A stretch of 33,613 nucleotides of DNA from CAYLUN01 sp964386865 (GTDB taxonomy: Bacteria; Verrucomicrobiota; Kiritimatiellia; RFP12; UBA1067). This document shows positions 1-6,747 of this stretch, piece by piece. The number at the start of each line of letters is the position of its first letter. Position 1 is the stretch's first letter. The position numbers and the translations under genes are program-made. The DNA is taken from NCBI GenBank assembly GCA_964386865.1, contig CAYLUN010000061.1, forward strand, positions 1-33,613, given 5' to 3'. The notes below the pieces were generated by a model, which saw only the letters and a program-made list of their open reading frames with translations, was not told the origin of the DNA and searched no databases.

Positions 1-611
1 AGCGAGCGGCTGAAGGCGTGGCCCGCGTTGTGGCCCGGCGTATGCCAGGAGGTGCCGGCTTCGTCCATGACGTAGTGGCGCAGCGCATGCCAGAAGCGCG
101 GCTCCCAGAGCGCCCGGAACAGGTGGCGTATGCGCGGCAAGTGGGTGGCGACGTCCACGAACAGCTCTTTGGGCTTGAGCACCCAGCGCCGGGAGGGCAC
201 CCGCACCTTTTCCGCCCGCGGCGTGGTCAGCACCACCTTGGGGATCGCGGGGAAGTACGTGTTCAGCCACTCCAGCAGCGGGATGCTGTCGATCGTCAGC
301 GCGTGCAGCGGGATCGGCCGGCCGCCGTCGCGGGCCATAAACGCGTCGTCGAGCAGGAAGAGGATGCAGTCCCGGCCGTCGTCGGTCAGCAGTCCGTTGG
401 CGCTGTCTCCGTCGCGAAACAGCGCGTCGTTCAGCGAGTCGGCCTTCGTGACCGCCACGATGCGCAGCGGGGGCCAGTCGATGGGCTCCTGAGACGGGAA
501 CGTCTCGTTGCAGAAGGCCCGGAACGTATCGGAGAGTCCGTTCTCGAGCGCGCGGAGGTCGGTGCTGTTCGAGAGTTTGTCCTGCAGGTGGAAGACGGTC
601 AGTTCATTCAT
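1..611 (-). CDS. Orn/Lys/Arg decarboxylase, N-terminal part (runs off the left edge)
   Basis: This is the first 203 codons of a gene on the minus strand whose 3' end lies outside the window. The translation begins MNELTVFHLQDKLSN. Residues about 40-160 look like the N-terminal wing (receiver-like) domain of the large biodegradative decarboxylases. Near residue 190 it reads SWHTPGHNAGHAF, followed by SRSL. This matches the conserved HTPGH-x-G-x-AF motif at the start of the PLP-binding domain of ornithine, lysine and arginine decarboxylases. These enzymes use a proton while turning a basic amino acid into a polyamine or diamine, so they serve acid resistance or polyamine synthesis. Substrate cannot be told from this part, and the PLP lysine is beyond the edge. 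The ATG at 609-611 has no clear Shine-Dalgarno sequence. The gene is divergent from the response regulator at 806. Confidence 0.8.
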   Translation of the reverse strand, partial: MNELTVFHLQDKLSNSTDLRALENGLSDTFRAFCNETFPSQEPIDWPPLRIVAVTKADSLNDALFRDGDSANGLLTDDGRDCILFLLDDAFMARDGGRPIPLHALTIDSIPLLEWLNTYFPAIPKVVLTTPRAEKVRVPSRRWVLKPKELFVDVATHLPRIRHLFRALWEPRFWHALRHYVMDEAGTSWHTPGHNAGHAFSRS

Positions 612-742
612 AGAGTGGGTGTCGGGAGCAGGCCGCCTTCGGGAAGACGCGAAGACACCGTGACCGAAACAAGCAACAGATTACGGGAAAACGAGTACGT
701 CTGACAACGATATTCTTCTGTTCTTTTTTTGGGCGGTTTAAC

Positions 743-770
743 TTGCCATCGGCGAACAAATACGTACAAT
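743..770 (+). promoter_or_regulatory. sigma70-type promoter of the response regulator gene
   Basis: TTGCCA at 743-748 and TACAAT at 765-770 are separated by 16 bases; each matches five of six positions of the -35 and -10 consensus. A start site near 777 would leave a leader of about 30 bases before the ATG at 806. The TTG at 743 that could open a longer reading frame therefore lies inside the -35 box. Confidence 0.5.
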
Positions 771-778
771 TTACGACG

Positions 779-793
779 ATCAATCGCGTTGAT
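779..793. promoter_or_regulatory. Inverted repeat at the predicted transcription start (possible operator)
   Basis: ATCAA at 779-783 and TTGAT at 789-793 form a perfect inverted repeat around TCGCG. It sits directly after the predicted -10 box of the response regulator gene, where a repressor or an autoregulating protein could bind. The arms are short and may occur by chance. Confidence 0.25.
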
Positions 794-805
794 GGGAAGG
801 TAACA

Positions 806-1519
806 ATGAAAAGTCGAAAAACCGAGTCGAAACATGCTGCCGCAGCCGGAGAGGGCCAGAAGAGGATCCTGCTGGTCGACGACCACCCGCTGGTGCGCGA
901 GGGCATAGCCACCTTGATTCGGACGACGCCCGATCTCGTGATCACGGCGGAGGCGGGGAGCGCCGCGGACGCGCTCAGCGCGCTGGAAGAGGAGCAGCCG
1001 GATCTCGTTCTGCTGGACATCTCCCTGCCGGGCGCCAACGGCATCGAGCTGCTTAAGGACCTCCATGTGCGCTATCCCCGGATGCACGTCCTCGTTCTTT
1101 CCATGCACGAGGAGAGCGTCTACGCTGAGCGGGCTTTGCGAGCAGGCGCGCACGGCTACATCATGAAGCAAGAGCCCGGCGCGAGGGTTGTCGAGGCGAT
1201 CCGGTGCGTGCTGCGCGGCGAGCTCTACGTCAGCCCTTCTCTGGCGGCGCGGATGCTGAAGCTGTTCGTGGCCAACAAACAGGGCAAGGACACGCGCACC
1301 AGCGTCGAGAGGCTCAGCGACCGTGAGCTGCAGGTCTACACCCACATCGGCAGCGGGCTTTCGACGCAAGAGATCGCCGTCCAGTTGCACCTGAGCGTGA
1401 AGACGATCCAAACCTACCGGGAGCACATCAAGCGCAAGCTCGGGTTGCGCAACGCGACCGACCTGGTGCACCACGCGACGCATTGGGTTCAGAACGAGAT
1501 GGGCCGCGAGCAGGCTTAG
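806..1519 (+). CDS. NarL/FixJ-family response regulator
   Basis: Cytoplasmic two-component transcription regulator of 237 residues. The receiver domain covers about residues 20-135, with the acidic pair in LLVDDHP (D25, D26), the probable phospho-acceptor D71 in LVLLDISLPG, and the conserved lysine in GYIMKQE. The LuxR-type helix-turn-helix follows at about residues 170-225, with LSDRELQV, LSTQEIA and SVKTIQTYREHI. I chose the ATG at 806 because GGGAAGG lies six bases upstream and because a TTG start at 743 would fall inside the predicted promoter. No histidine kinase is encoded nearby, so it is an orphan within this window. The divergent decarboxylase is a natural candidate target, but this is only inference from position. 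Confidence 0.93.
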   Translation: MKSRKTESKHAAAAGEGQKRILLVDDHPLVREGIATLIRTTPDLVITAEAGSAADALSALEEEQPDLVLLDISLPGANGIELLKDLHVRYPRMHVLVLSMHEESVYAERALRAGAHGYIMKQEPGARVVEAIRCVLRGELYVSPSLAARMLKLFVANKQGKDTRTSVERLSDRELQVYTHIGSGLSTQEIAVQLHLSVKTIQTYREHIKRKLGLRNATDLVHHATHWVQNEMGREQA

Positions 1520-1552
1520 TGCCCCGAAGCCCGTGCAATCAGCGATTCGCTG

Positions 1553-1571
1553 AACGTATATTACGTTTTTT
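1553..1571 (+). terminator. Terminator-like hairpin after the response regulator gene
   Basis: AACGTA (1553-1558) and TACGTT (1562-1567) form a 6-bp stem with a 3-base loop, and the run of six T at 1566-1571 overlaps and follows the stem. Just before it, TCAGCGA (1539-1545) and TCGCTGA (1547-1553) form a second perfect inverted repeat. The position, 33 bases after the stop codon, fits an intrinsic terminator, although the second stem is AT-rich. Confidence 0.45.
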
Positions 1572-1600
1572 GCGCACAGTAAACAGCGCAGTTCCCCCGC

Positions 1601-1629
1601 TTGTGGTCAGGCGCGCAATGCCTTTTAAT
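1601..1629 (+). promoter_or_regulatory. Possible promoter upstream of the secreted propeller gene
   Basis: TTGTGG (1601-1606), a 17-base spacer and TTTAAT (1624-1629) resemble a sigma70 promoter. A start near 1636 would place the GGAGG at 1639-1643 and the small ORF at 1647 at the very 5' end of the transcript, with the larger gene at 1883 downstream. Confidence 0.35.
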
Positions 1630-1646
1630 AGTCCCACTGGAGGAAT

Positions 1647-1766
1647 ATGATGTCGCGGGAATCTTTGAGCGTCAGGGCCTGCAGAGCTGCACTTCTTGTG
1701 CTCCGGTGGATGACGCATCGGATTGATTGCTGGCTCGGCCGAGAGGGCGGCTCGAGGCGCGGCTAG
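1647..1766 (+). CDS. Possible small ORF of 39 residues (leader peptide candidate)
   Basis: An ATG-ATG pair at 1647 is preceded by GGAGG (1639-1643) at good spacing and by a promoter-like sequence at 1601-1629. The frame encodes 39 residues beginning MMSRESLSVRACRAALLVL. It is basic, with a modest hydrophobic stretch, and stops with TAG 116 bases before the ATG at 1883. I do not recognise the peptide. It may be a leader ORF, a decayed gene start, or chance. The ribosome binding site is the only strong support. The rest of the 363-base interval 1520-1882 holds the terminator and promoter listed separately and nothing else I can name. Confidence 0.25.
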   Translation: MMSRESLSVRACRAALLVLRWMTHRIDCWLGREGGSRRG

Positions 1767-1882
1767 AAATCGCCTGGGCGTTTGCTGACGCCGGCCAGCG
1801 CGCGCGTGGCGCTCCAGCCGAACGATCAGCAGGGAGCCGTTCGGCGGGTCGCCGGTCAAGCGCTGGCGAGGAGGAGCAGTCG

Positions 1883-4039
1883 ATGCGTATGTGGATGTTG
1901 GTCGCCGCGCTCTCCGCCGGGGCCGTGGCGGCGGAGCTGCCGTGTGAGGTGTCGTGGGTCGGCAACGACTGGGCCGGCAAGCCGGACTGGGTGCTGCAAG
2001 ACGTCGACGACCTGTGCGTGACGCCCGAAGGAGACGTCTACACGCACGTCGGCTGGGAGGAGGGCGGCGGCAACGTCATGCGCTTCGACCGCGACGGCGT
2101 GTGGAAGGGCGCGGCCATGCACACGCACGGCTGGGGCTACGGCGGCGGCGAGGCCGTGTCCGCCAACTCCAAGTACGTCTTTATCGCGCAGCACGCCGAG
2201 AACGAGCGCGGCGGCCTGGTCGACGGCGCCACCTGGCCGCCCACGGGCTCGCGCTGGTGGGGCGTGTCGCGCCGCTCGCGCGCCGACTTTCGCGCGGCCG
2301 CCGCGTTCGAGGGCGGCAAGGGCGGCAAGGGCGATACGCTCAAGCAGTGCTTCAAGGTGGTTGCTGAAGCGCCGGAGGCGGCAGGCGAGACGATTCGCGG
2401 GCTCTGCGCCACTGAGGCCGAGCTCATCGTGGCCGTCAAGCGCGAAGGCGTGATCCGCGTATTCGATGCGGAAACGATGGTGGAAAAGCGCGCGTGGCAG
2501 GTGCCGCGGCCCGACCGCATCGTGGCGGACGCGCGGGGCACGCTGTGGGTCCTGCTCGCGCCCGCGGACGAGAAGGCCGGAGCGTGGGCGCTGGCCGGCT
2601 TTGACGCCGCAGGCAACGAGAAGGCGCGAATGGCCTTCGGCGCCGCGGTTCGACCGGCGGACCTCGCCGTGGATGCGCAGGGGCGGCTGCTGGTGAGCGA
2701 CGCCGGCGTGTCGCAGCAGATCCTGCTGTACGACGGGCTCGACCGGCTCGCGCCGCGCCCGTGCGGCACCTTCGGCGAGCCCGCGGGCGTCTTCGGCGGG
2801 CCCGTGCCGGGTCGCGCGGGCGACCGGCGGTTCAACCGGCCGCGCGGCATCGGCGCGGATGCGGCCGGCAACCTCTACGTGGCCAACAGCGGTGGCACGG
2901 GCGGCGGCAGCACCGTGCTCGAGTCGTATGCGCCGGACGGCTCGCTGCGCTGGAGGCGCTGCGGCCAGTTCTTCGTGGATCTGGCGGACCTGGACACGCA
3001 GGCGGAGCGGGACGTCTACTCAAAGGAGGAGCGGTTTGCGCTCGACCTCGCCAAGCCGGCCGGACAGCAGGCGGTCTATGCCGCCTACACGGTGAACCCG
3101 TGGAAGTACCCCGATGACCCGCGCCTCCACATCTGGTCGGCGAACGCGTGGTTCCAGCGCGTGCGGGGCGTGCCCCTCCTCTTCGTTTCGAACATGGGGC
3201 AGGACGTCGTCCAGGCCTTCCGCTTCAGCCCCGCAACCGACGGCGAGACCGCGATTCCGGCGGCGCTGTTTGCGAAAAAGAAGGTTCGCGTTCAGACCGA
3301 CGAGGGCTGGCCGCGCGGCCAGCCGGCGGAGGGCGCCTGGTGCTGGACGGACCGCAACGGCGACGGCGCGATTCAAACGAACGAGTATGAAGCGGTTGAC
3401 AAGGCAGGCGGCGGCTGCGCGTTCGTCGACAGCCAGTCCACGGTCTGGCGCGTGTTCAAAGAGGCGGCCTATGGGGCGGCCTTCAAGGGCTTCACCGAAA
3501 GCGGCGCGCCGGAGTGGGCGTGGTCCGCGCTCCGCGCCGTGCCGCGCCCGCCCGAGGTGAGCGAGCTGCGACGGTTCAAGGTCGATGCGGCCCGCGACCT
3601 CGCGGCTTTCGGCGGCGACGCGGGCGGCGACACGCATCAGCACTGGAAGCCGATGGGGCCTGCCGTGGCCGTCTACCGCGACGCGCTGAAGGGCGCGCCC
3701 GTCAAGCTCTGGTCTGCGGTGCTGCCCTACAGCAGGGGCAACAAAGGCCACGAGTCGTCCGAGCCGATGTCGTTTGAGATCGCGGGCGACTATCTGTTCG
3801 TCTGCTACACGCGCGGGCTGAAGGACGAGGGCGTGAAATGGGCCTTCGTCAAAGTGTACGGGCTGAGGGACGGGCGCTTCGTCGGCAATTTGGTGCCGGA
3901 GCGCGTGACGGGCGAGCTGGGGCTGCTGGACCTGGAGGACGCGCTGCGGGCTCATCGGCTGCGCGACGGCAGCTACTTGCTGTTTCTCGAGGATGACTAC
4001 AAGGCCAAGAGCGTCATGCTGCGTTGGCGGCCGGAGTAA
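1883..4039 (+). CDS. Secreted NHL-like beta-propeller protein with an EF-hand-type loop
   Basis: A protein of 718 residues. The ATG at 1883 follows the AG-rich GGCGAGGAGGAG and gives a clean signal peptide, MRMWMLVAALSAGAVAAE, so earlier in-frame starts that prepend an Arg/Ala-rich tail are unlikely. The body shows repeated strand patterns like those of NHL or six-bladed propellers, for example TLWVLLAPAD, RLLVSDAGVSQQILLYD and NLYVANSGGTGGGSTVLESY. Near residue 490, DRNGDGAIQTNE has every position of a 12-residue calcium-binding loop (D, N, D, G, I, E). The protein is probably exported to the periplasm or surface. Secreted propellers of this type in PVC bacteria are often predicted carbohydrate-related proteins, but no catalytic motif identifies a reaction here. 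Confidence 0.85.
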   Translation: MRMWMLVAALSAGAVAAELPCEVSWVGNDWAGKPDWVLQDVDDLCVTPEGDVYTHVGWEEGGGNVMRFDRDGVWKGAAMHTHGWGYGGGEAVSANSKYVFIAQHAENERGGLVDGATWPPTGSRWWGVSRRSRADFRAAAAFEGGKGGKGDTLKQCFKVVAEAPEAAGETIRGLCATEAELIVAVKREGVIRVFDAETMVEKRAWQVPRPDRIVADARGTLWVLLAPADEKAGAWALAGFDAAGNEKARMAFGAAVRPADLAVDAQGRLLVSDAGVSQQILLYDGLDRLAPRPCGTFGEPAGVFGGPVPGRAGDRRFNRPRGIGADAAGNLYVANSGGTGGGSTVLESYAPDGSLRWRRCGQFFVDLADLDTQAERDVYSKEERFALDLAKPAGQQAVYAAYTVNPWKYPDDPRLHIWSANAWFQRVRGVPLLFVSNMGQDVVQAFRFSPATDGETAIPAALFAKKKVRVQTDEGWPRGQPAEGAWCWTDRNGDGAIQTNEYEAVDKAGGGCAFVDSQSTVWRVFKEAAYGAAFKGFTESGAPEWAWSALRAVPRPPEVSELRRFKVDAARDLAAFGGDAGGDTHQHWKPMGPAVAVYRDALKGAPVKLWSAVLPYSRGNKGHESSEPMSFEIAGDYLFVCYTRGLKDEGVKWAFVKVYGLRDGRFVGNLVPERVTGELGLLDLEDALRAHRLRDGSYLLFLEDDYKAKSVMLRWRPE

Positions 4040-4107
4040 TTCGTTTCGCGGTGGACACGGGGAATGCGCGTGCTACACCGAGTTAGTCAAAGGGAAGGAT
4101 GGAGTCC

Positions 4108-4704
4108 ATGTTCGTCTTGATCACGCTTGGAGCGTTTGTCGGTGTTGTCGTGCTGCTGCTGCTGTGGGCGGTCGGCATCTACAATGGACTCGTGCAACTG
4201 CGCAACCGTCTCAAGAACGCGTTCGCGCAGATCGACGTTCAGCTGAAGCGGCGCTACGACCTGATTCCCAATTTGGTCGAGACGGCCAAAGGCTACCTCG
4301 CGCACGAGCGCGGGACGCTAGAGGCTGTGATCACCGCGCGCAACCAGGCGGCGGCGGCGGCTCAGGCCGCCGCGGCGGCGCCGATCGACGGCGCGGCCGT
4401 CAAGGCGCTGTCCGGCGCCGAGTCTGTGCTGCGCGGCACGCTCGACCGGCTGATGCTGGTGGTCGAGCAGTACCCGGAGCTCAAGGCGGACCGGACGATG
4501 ATGCAGCTCCAAGAGGAGATTACGTCCACGGAGAACCGTATCGCCTTCGCGCGGCAGGCCTACAACGACGAGGTGATGACCTACAACACCCGTCGCGAGG
4601 TCTTTCCTGACACCTTCGTCGCGTCGGCGTATCACTTCGGCGCGGCGCAGCCCTTTGAGCTGGAGGCGGCCGCCGAACGCCAAGCCCCGCAGGTTCGCTT
4701 CTGA
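4108..4704 (+). CDS. LemA family membrane protein
   Basis: A protein of about 198 residues. It begins with a single N-terminal membrane helix (FVLITLGAFVGVVVLLLLWA). The LemA hallmark follows: YNGLVQLRNRLKNAFAQIDV, then QLKRRYDLIPNLVETAKGY. Next come an Ala/Gln-rich linker and long helices ending in STENRIAFARQAYND, which is also typical of LemA. The coiled helical domain should face away from the cytoplasm. An ATG at 4099 is in frame, but the AAGGA motif overlaps it. That motif is correctly spaced (8 bases) for the ATG at 4108, so I prefer 4108. The gene lies 11 bases upstream of the M48 peptidase, and the lemA plus M48/HtpX-type peptidase pairing is common in bacteria. Exact function is unknown. 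Confidence 0.92.
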   Translation: MFVLITLGAFVGVVVLLLLWAVGIYNGLVQLRNRLKNAFAQIDVQLKRRYDLIPNLVETAKGYLAHERGTLEAVITARNQAAAAAQAAAAAPIDGAAVKALSGAESVLRGTLDRLMLVVEQYPELKADRTMMQLQEEITSTENRIAFARQAYNDEVMTYNTRREVFPDTFVASAYHFGAAQPFELEAAAERQAPQVRF

Positions 4705-4715
4705 GACGGTAGGCC

Positions 4716-6632
4716 ATGAACTTCTTCGCTCGTCAAGAGGCGGCCCGCCGGAAGACGCGCGTGCTGCTCGGCTACTATGCGGCGGCCGTGCTCGCCATCG
4801 TCGGGGCGATCTACTTCGCGTCGCGCTACCTGTATGCCGGATTCGATCAGTACGGCCGCGCCGAGCGGGAGGCCGTCGAGGTGGAGCGGCCCGACGACAG
4901 GTTCAGGGTGGCTGCGTGGGAGCCCGTCTGGTTTGCCTGGGCCGCAGGGCTGACGCTCCTCGTAATCGCGTGCGGCACGCTGGCTCGCTTCGCCTCGCTG
5001 AAGGGCGGCGGTGCGCAGGTCGCACGGTCTGCGGGCGGCCGCGAGATCCCGGCGAACACGGGGTCGTTCCACGAGCGCCGGCTGCTGAACATCGTGGAGG
5101 AAATGGCGCTCGCGTCGGGGGTTCCGATCCCGCGCGTTTTCGTGCTGGAGCGAGAGTGCGGCTTGAACGCCTTCGCGGCGGGCTTCGCGCTCGACGACGC
5201 GGCGGTCGCGGTGACGCGCGCCGCCATGGAGCAGCTCACGCGCGACGAGCTGCAGGGCGTGGTCGCGCACGAGTTCAGCCACATCCTCAACGGCGACATG
5301 CGGCTCAACTGCTGGCTGATCGGCGTCCTGTACGGCATCCTCGCGCTGTCGGTCAGCGGACGGCTCCTGATGCGGGAGCTGTCGCATGTTCGCCTGTCGG
5401 GCAGCGGGCGCGGCGGCGGACTGGCGCTGCTCGCGTTCGGCAGCGGCGCGGCGCTGTGGGTGATCGGCAGCGTCGGCGTATTCTTCGCGCGGCTCATCCA
5501 GAGCTCGGTCTGCCGGCAGCGCGAGTACCTGGCGGACGCCTCGGCCGTGCAGTTCACGCGCAGCGCGCTGGGGCTGGCGAACGCGCTGAAGCGGATCGGC
5601 GCCTCGCCCCACCGCAACGCGCTGCAGTGCGCGAACCGGGACGAGCTGGCGCACCTGCTCATCGCGTCGGGCTCCGGATTTCGCGTGGGCGACCTGTTCG
5701 CCTCGCACCCGCCTATCCTGCGGCGCATCCAGCTGCTGGATCCCTCGTTCGATGGCCAGTTTGCGCCGTGGCGCCTCCGCGCGCTGTCGTTCGAGGACGT
5801 GCGCAATACGCCGCAGCAGGTGCATCTGCGCGAGGCCGGGCTGCTGACGGAGCTGCGCGGCGAGGAGCTGGCGCAGGCCTCCTCCTTCCTGCAGGAGCTG
5901 CCCGCCGAGCTGCGGCGCGCGGTCGCGCATCCGGCCGACGCGGCGGGCGTGCTGTACGGGCTTCTGCTGAGCGAGGACGCGGCCGTGCGGCAGCGCCAGA
6001 AGAGCCGTATCCTGGCCCTCGACGGCCAGCGGCTCGCCTCGGAGGCGGAGCGGTGGCAGGCGCTGTTCCGCAACGAAGATCGCGCCTGTCGCCGGATGGC
6101 CGGGGAGCTGGCGATCGAGGGCCTGCGGCAACGCGATCCCGGGCCGCGCGCGTCCTGCGTCCGCTTCGTGCGGGAGCTTGTCGAGGCGGACGGAGAGGTC
6201 TCGCTTTTCGAGCACATGTTGGAGCGGCGGCTGGCCCGGCGGCTGGACGCCGCGGACAGTCGCGCGACGACGAGTATGCGGGTGCTTTCGCCTGCACACG
6301 CCCAGCTTGAGGCTTCGCTTGTGCTGGGTGCGCTGGCGTATGCGGGCCAGCCCGCCGACGAGCGCGCGCGCGCCGGGTGGCGCTTGGGCTCGGAGCAGAT
6401 GCCGCTATTCGGGCTGGGCGAGCTGGTGCCGGTGCGGGCGAGCTGCACGCTGGAGGCGTTCGATCAGGCGCTGCTGCGTCTTCGCGAGCTGTCGCCGCTG
6501 GCCAAGGGGCAGCTGCTCGCGGGGTGCGCGACCGTGGTGCACAGCGACGGACGCTTGACCGCCGACGAGACCGAGCTGCTGCGCTCGGTGTCCGACCTGC
6601 TGGATATGCCGCTTCCGCCCATGTTCGCGTAA
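4716..6632 (+). CDS. M48 family membrane zinc metalloprotease with long C-terminal extension
   Basis: A protein of 638 residues. Two N-terminal membrane segments lie at about residues 18-37 and 70-90. The zinc site is H185-E-F-S-H189 in VVAHEFSHILNGDM. The third ligand is probably E270 in CRQREYLADASA, which is characteristic of HtpX-like M48 peptidases. A membrane-associated hydrophobic stretch (LIGVLYGILALSVSGRLLM) follows the HEXXH helix. The family acts in membrane protein quality control. The protein is about twice the length of HtpX. Its last 70 residues (SPLAKGQLLAGCATVVHSDG, then LTADETELLRSV) resemble a TerB-like helical domain. It follows lemA by 11 bases, probably in one transcript. 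The two products probably work together at the membrane, which is an inference from the common pairing. Confidence 0.93.
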   Translation: MNFFARQEAARRKTRVLLGYYAAAVLAIVGAIYFASRYLYAGFDQYGRAEREAVEVERPDDRFRVAAWEPVWFAWAAGLTLLVIACGTLARFASLKGGGAQVARSAGGREIPANTGSFHERRLLNIVEEMALASGVPIPRVFVLERECGLNAFAAGFALDDAAVAVTRAAMEQLTRDELQGVVAHEFSHILNGDMRLNCWLIGVLYGILALSVSGRLLMRELSHVRLSGSGRGGGLALLAFGSGAALWVIGSVGVFFARLIQSSVCRQREYLADASAVQFTRSALGLANALKRIGASPHRNALQCANRDELAHLLIASGSGFRVGDLFASHPPILRRIQLLDPSFDGQFAPWRLRALSFEDVRNTPQQVHLREAGLLTELRGEELAQASSFLQELPAELRRAVAHPADAAGVLYGLLLSEDAAVRQRQKSRILALDGQRLASEAERWQALFRNEDRACRRMAGELAIEGLRQRDPGPRASCVRFVRELVEADGEVSLFEHMLERRLARRLDAADSRATTSMRVLSPAHAQLEASLVLGALAYAGQPADERARAGWRLGSEQMPLFGLGELVPVRASCTLEAFDQALLRLRELSPLAKGQLLAGCATVVHSDGRLTADETELLRSVSDLLDMPLPPMFA

Positions 6633-6656
6633 ACGCTTAGGCTGCTGGCGAGAAGA

Positions 6657-6688
6657 GAGCGTTCACACCATTCAATGTGTGAACGTTC
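6657..6688. terminator. Hairpin shared by two convergent genes
   Basis: The arms at 6657-6668 and 6677-6688 form a 12-bp stem, with GTTCACAC pairing to GTGTGAAC at its core and one G-T pair near the base, around an 8-base loop. It lies 24 bases after the stop of the M48 gene and about 60 bases after the stop of the convergent radical SAM gene. There is no long T run, so it may work as a bidirectional terminator or as an mRNA-protecting stem. Confidence 0.6.
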
Positions 6689-6747
6689 ATGTGGGTCAAT
6701 AAGAACCGAACGCAGCGAGGTCAACAGACTCTGTGCGCCAGCGTCGC

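Noticed and set aside
743..805. TTG start at 743 for the response regulator
   Set aside because: It lies in the predicted -35 box and lacks a ribosome site; the ATG at 806 has GGGAAGG upstream.
1727..1882. In-frame upstream extension of the secreted propeller protein
   Set aside because: It would bury the signal peptide behind an Arg/Ala-rich tail of 52 residues with no ribosome site.
3889..3898. GTCGGCAATT, the same ten bases as part of the REP-like palindrome
   Set aside because: It lacks the second arm and encodes ordinary residues of the propeller protein; a chance match is likely.
4632..6299. Open frame of 555 codons antisense to the M48 peptidase
   Set aside because: Arg/Gln-rich shadow without motifs; the plus strand encodes an intact metalloprotease.
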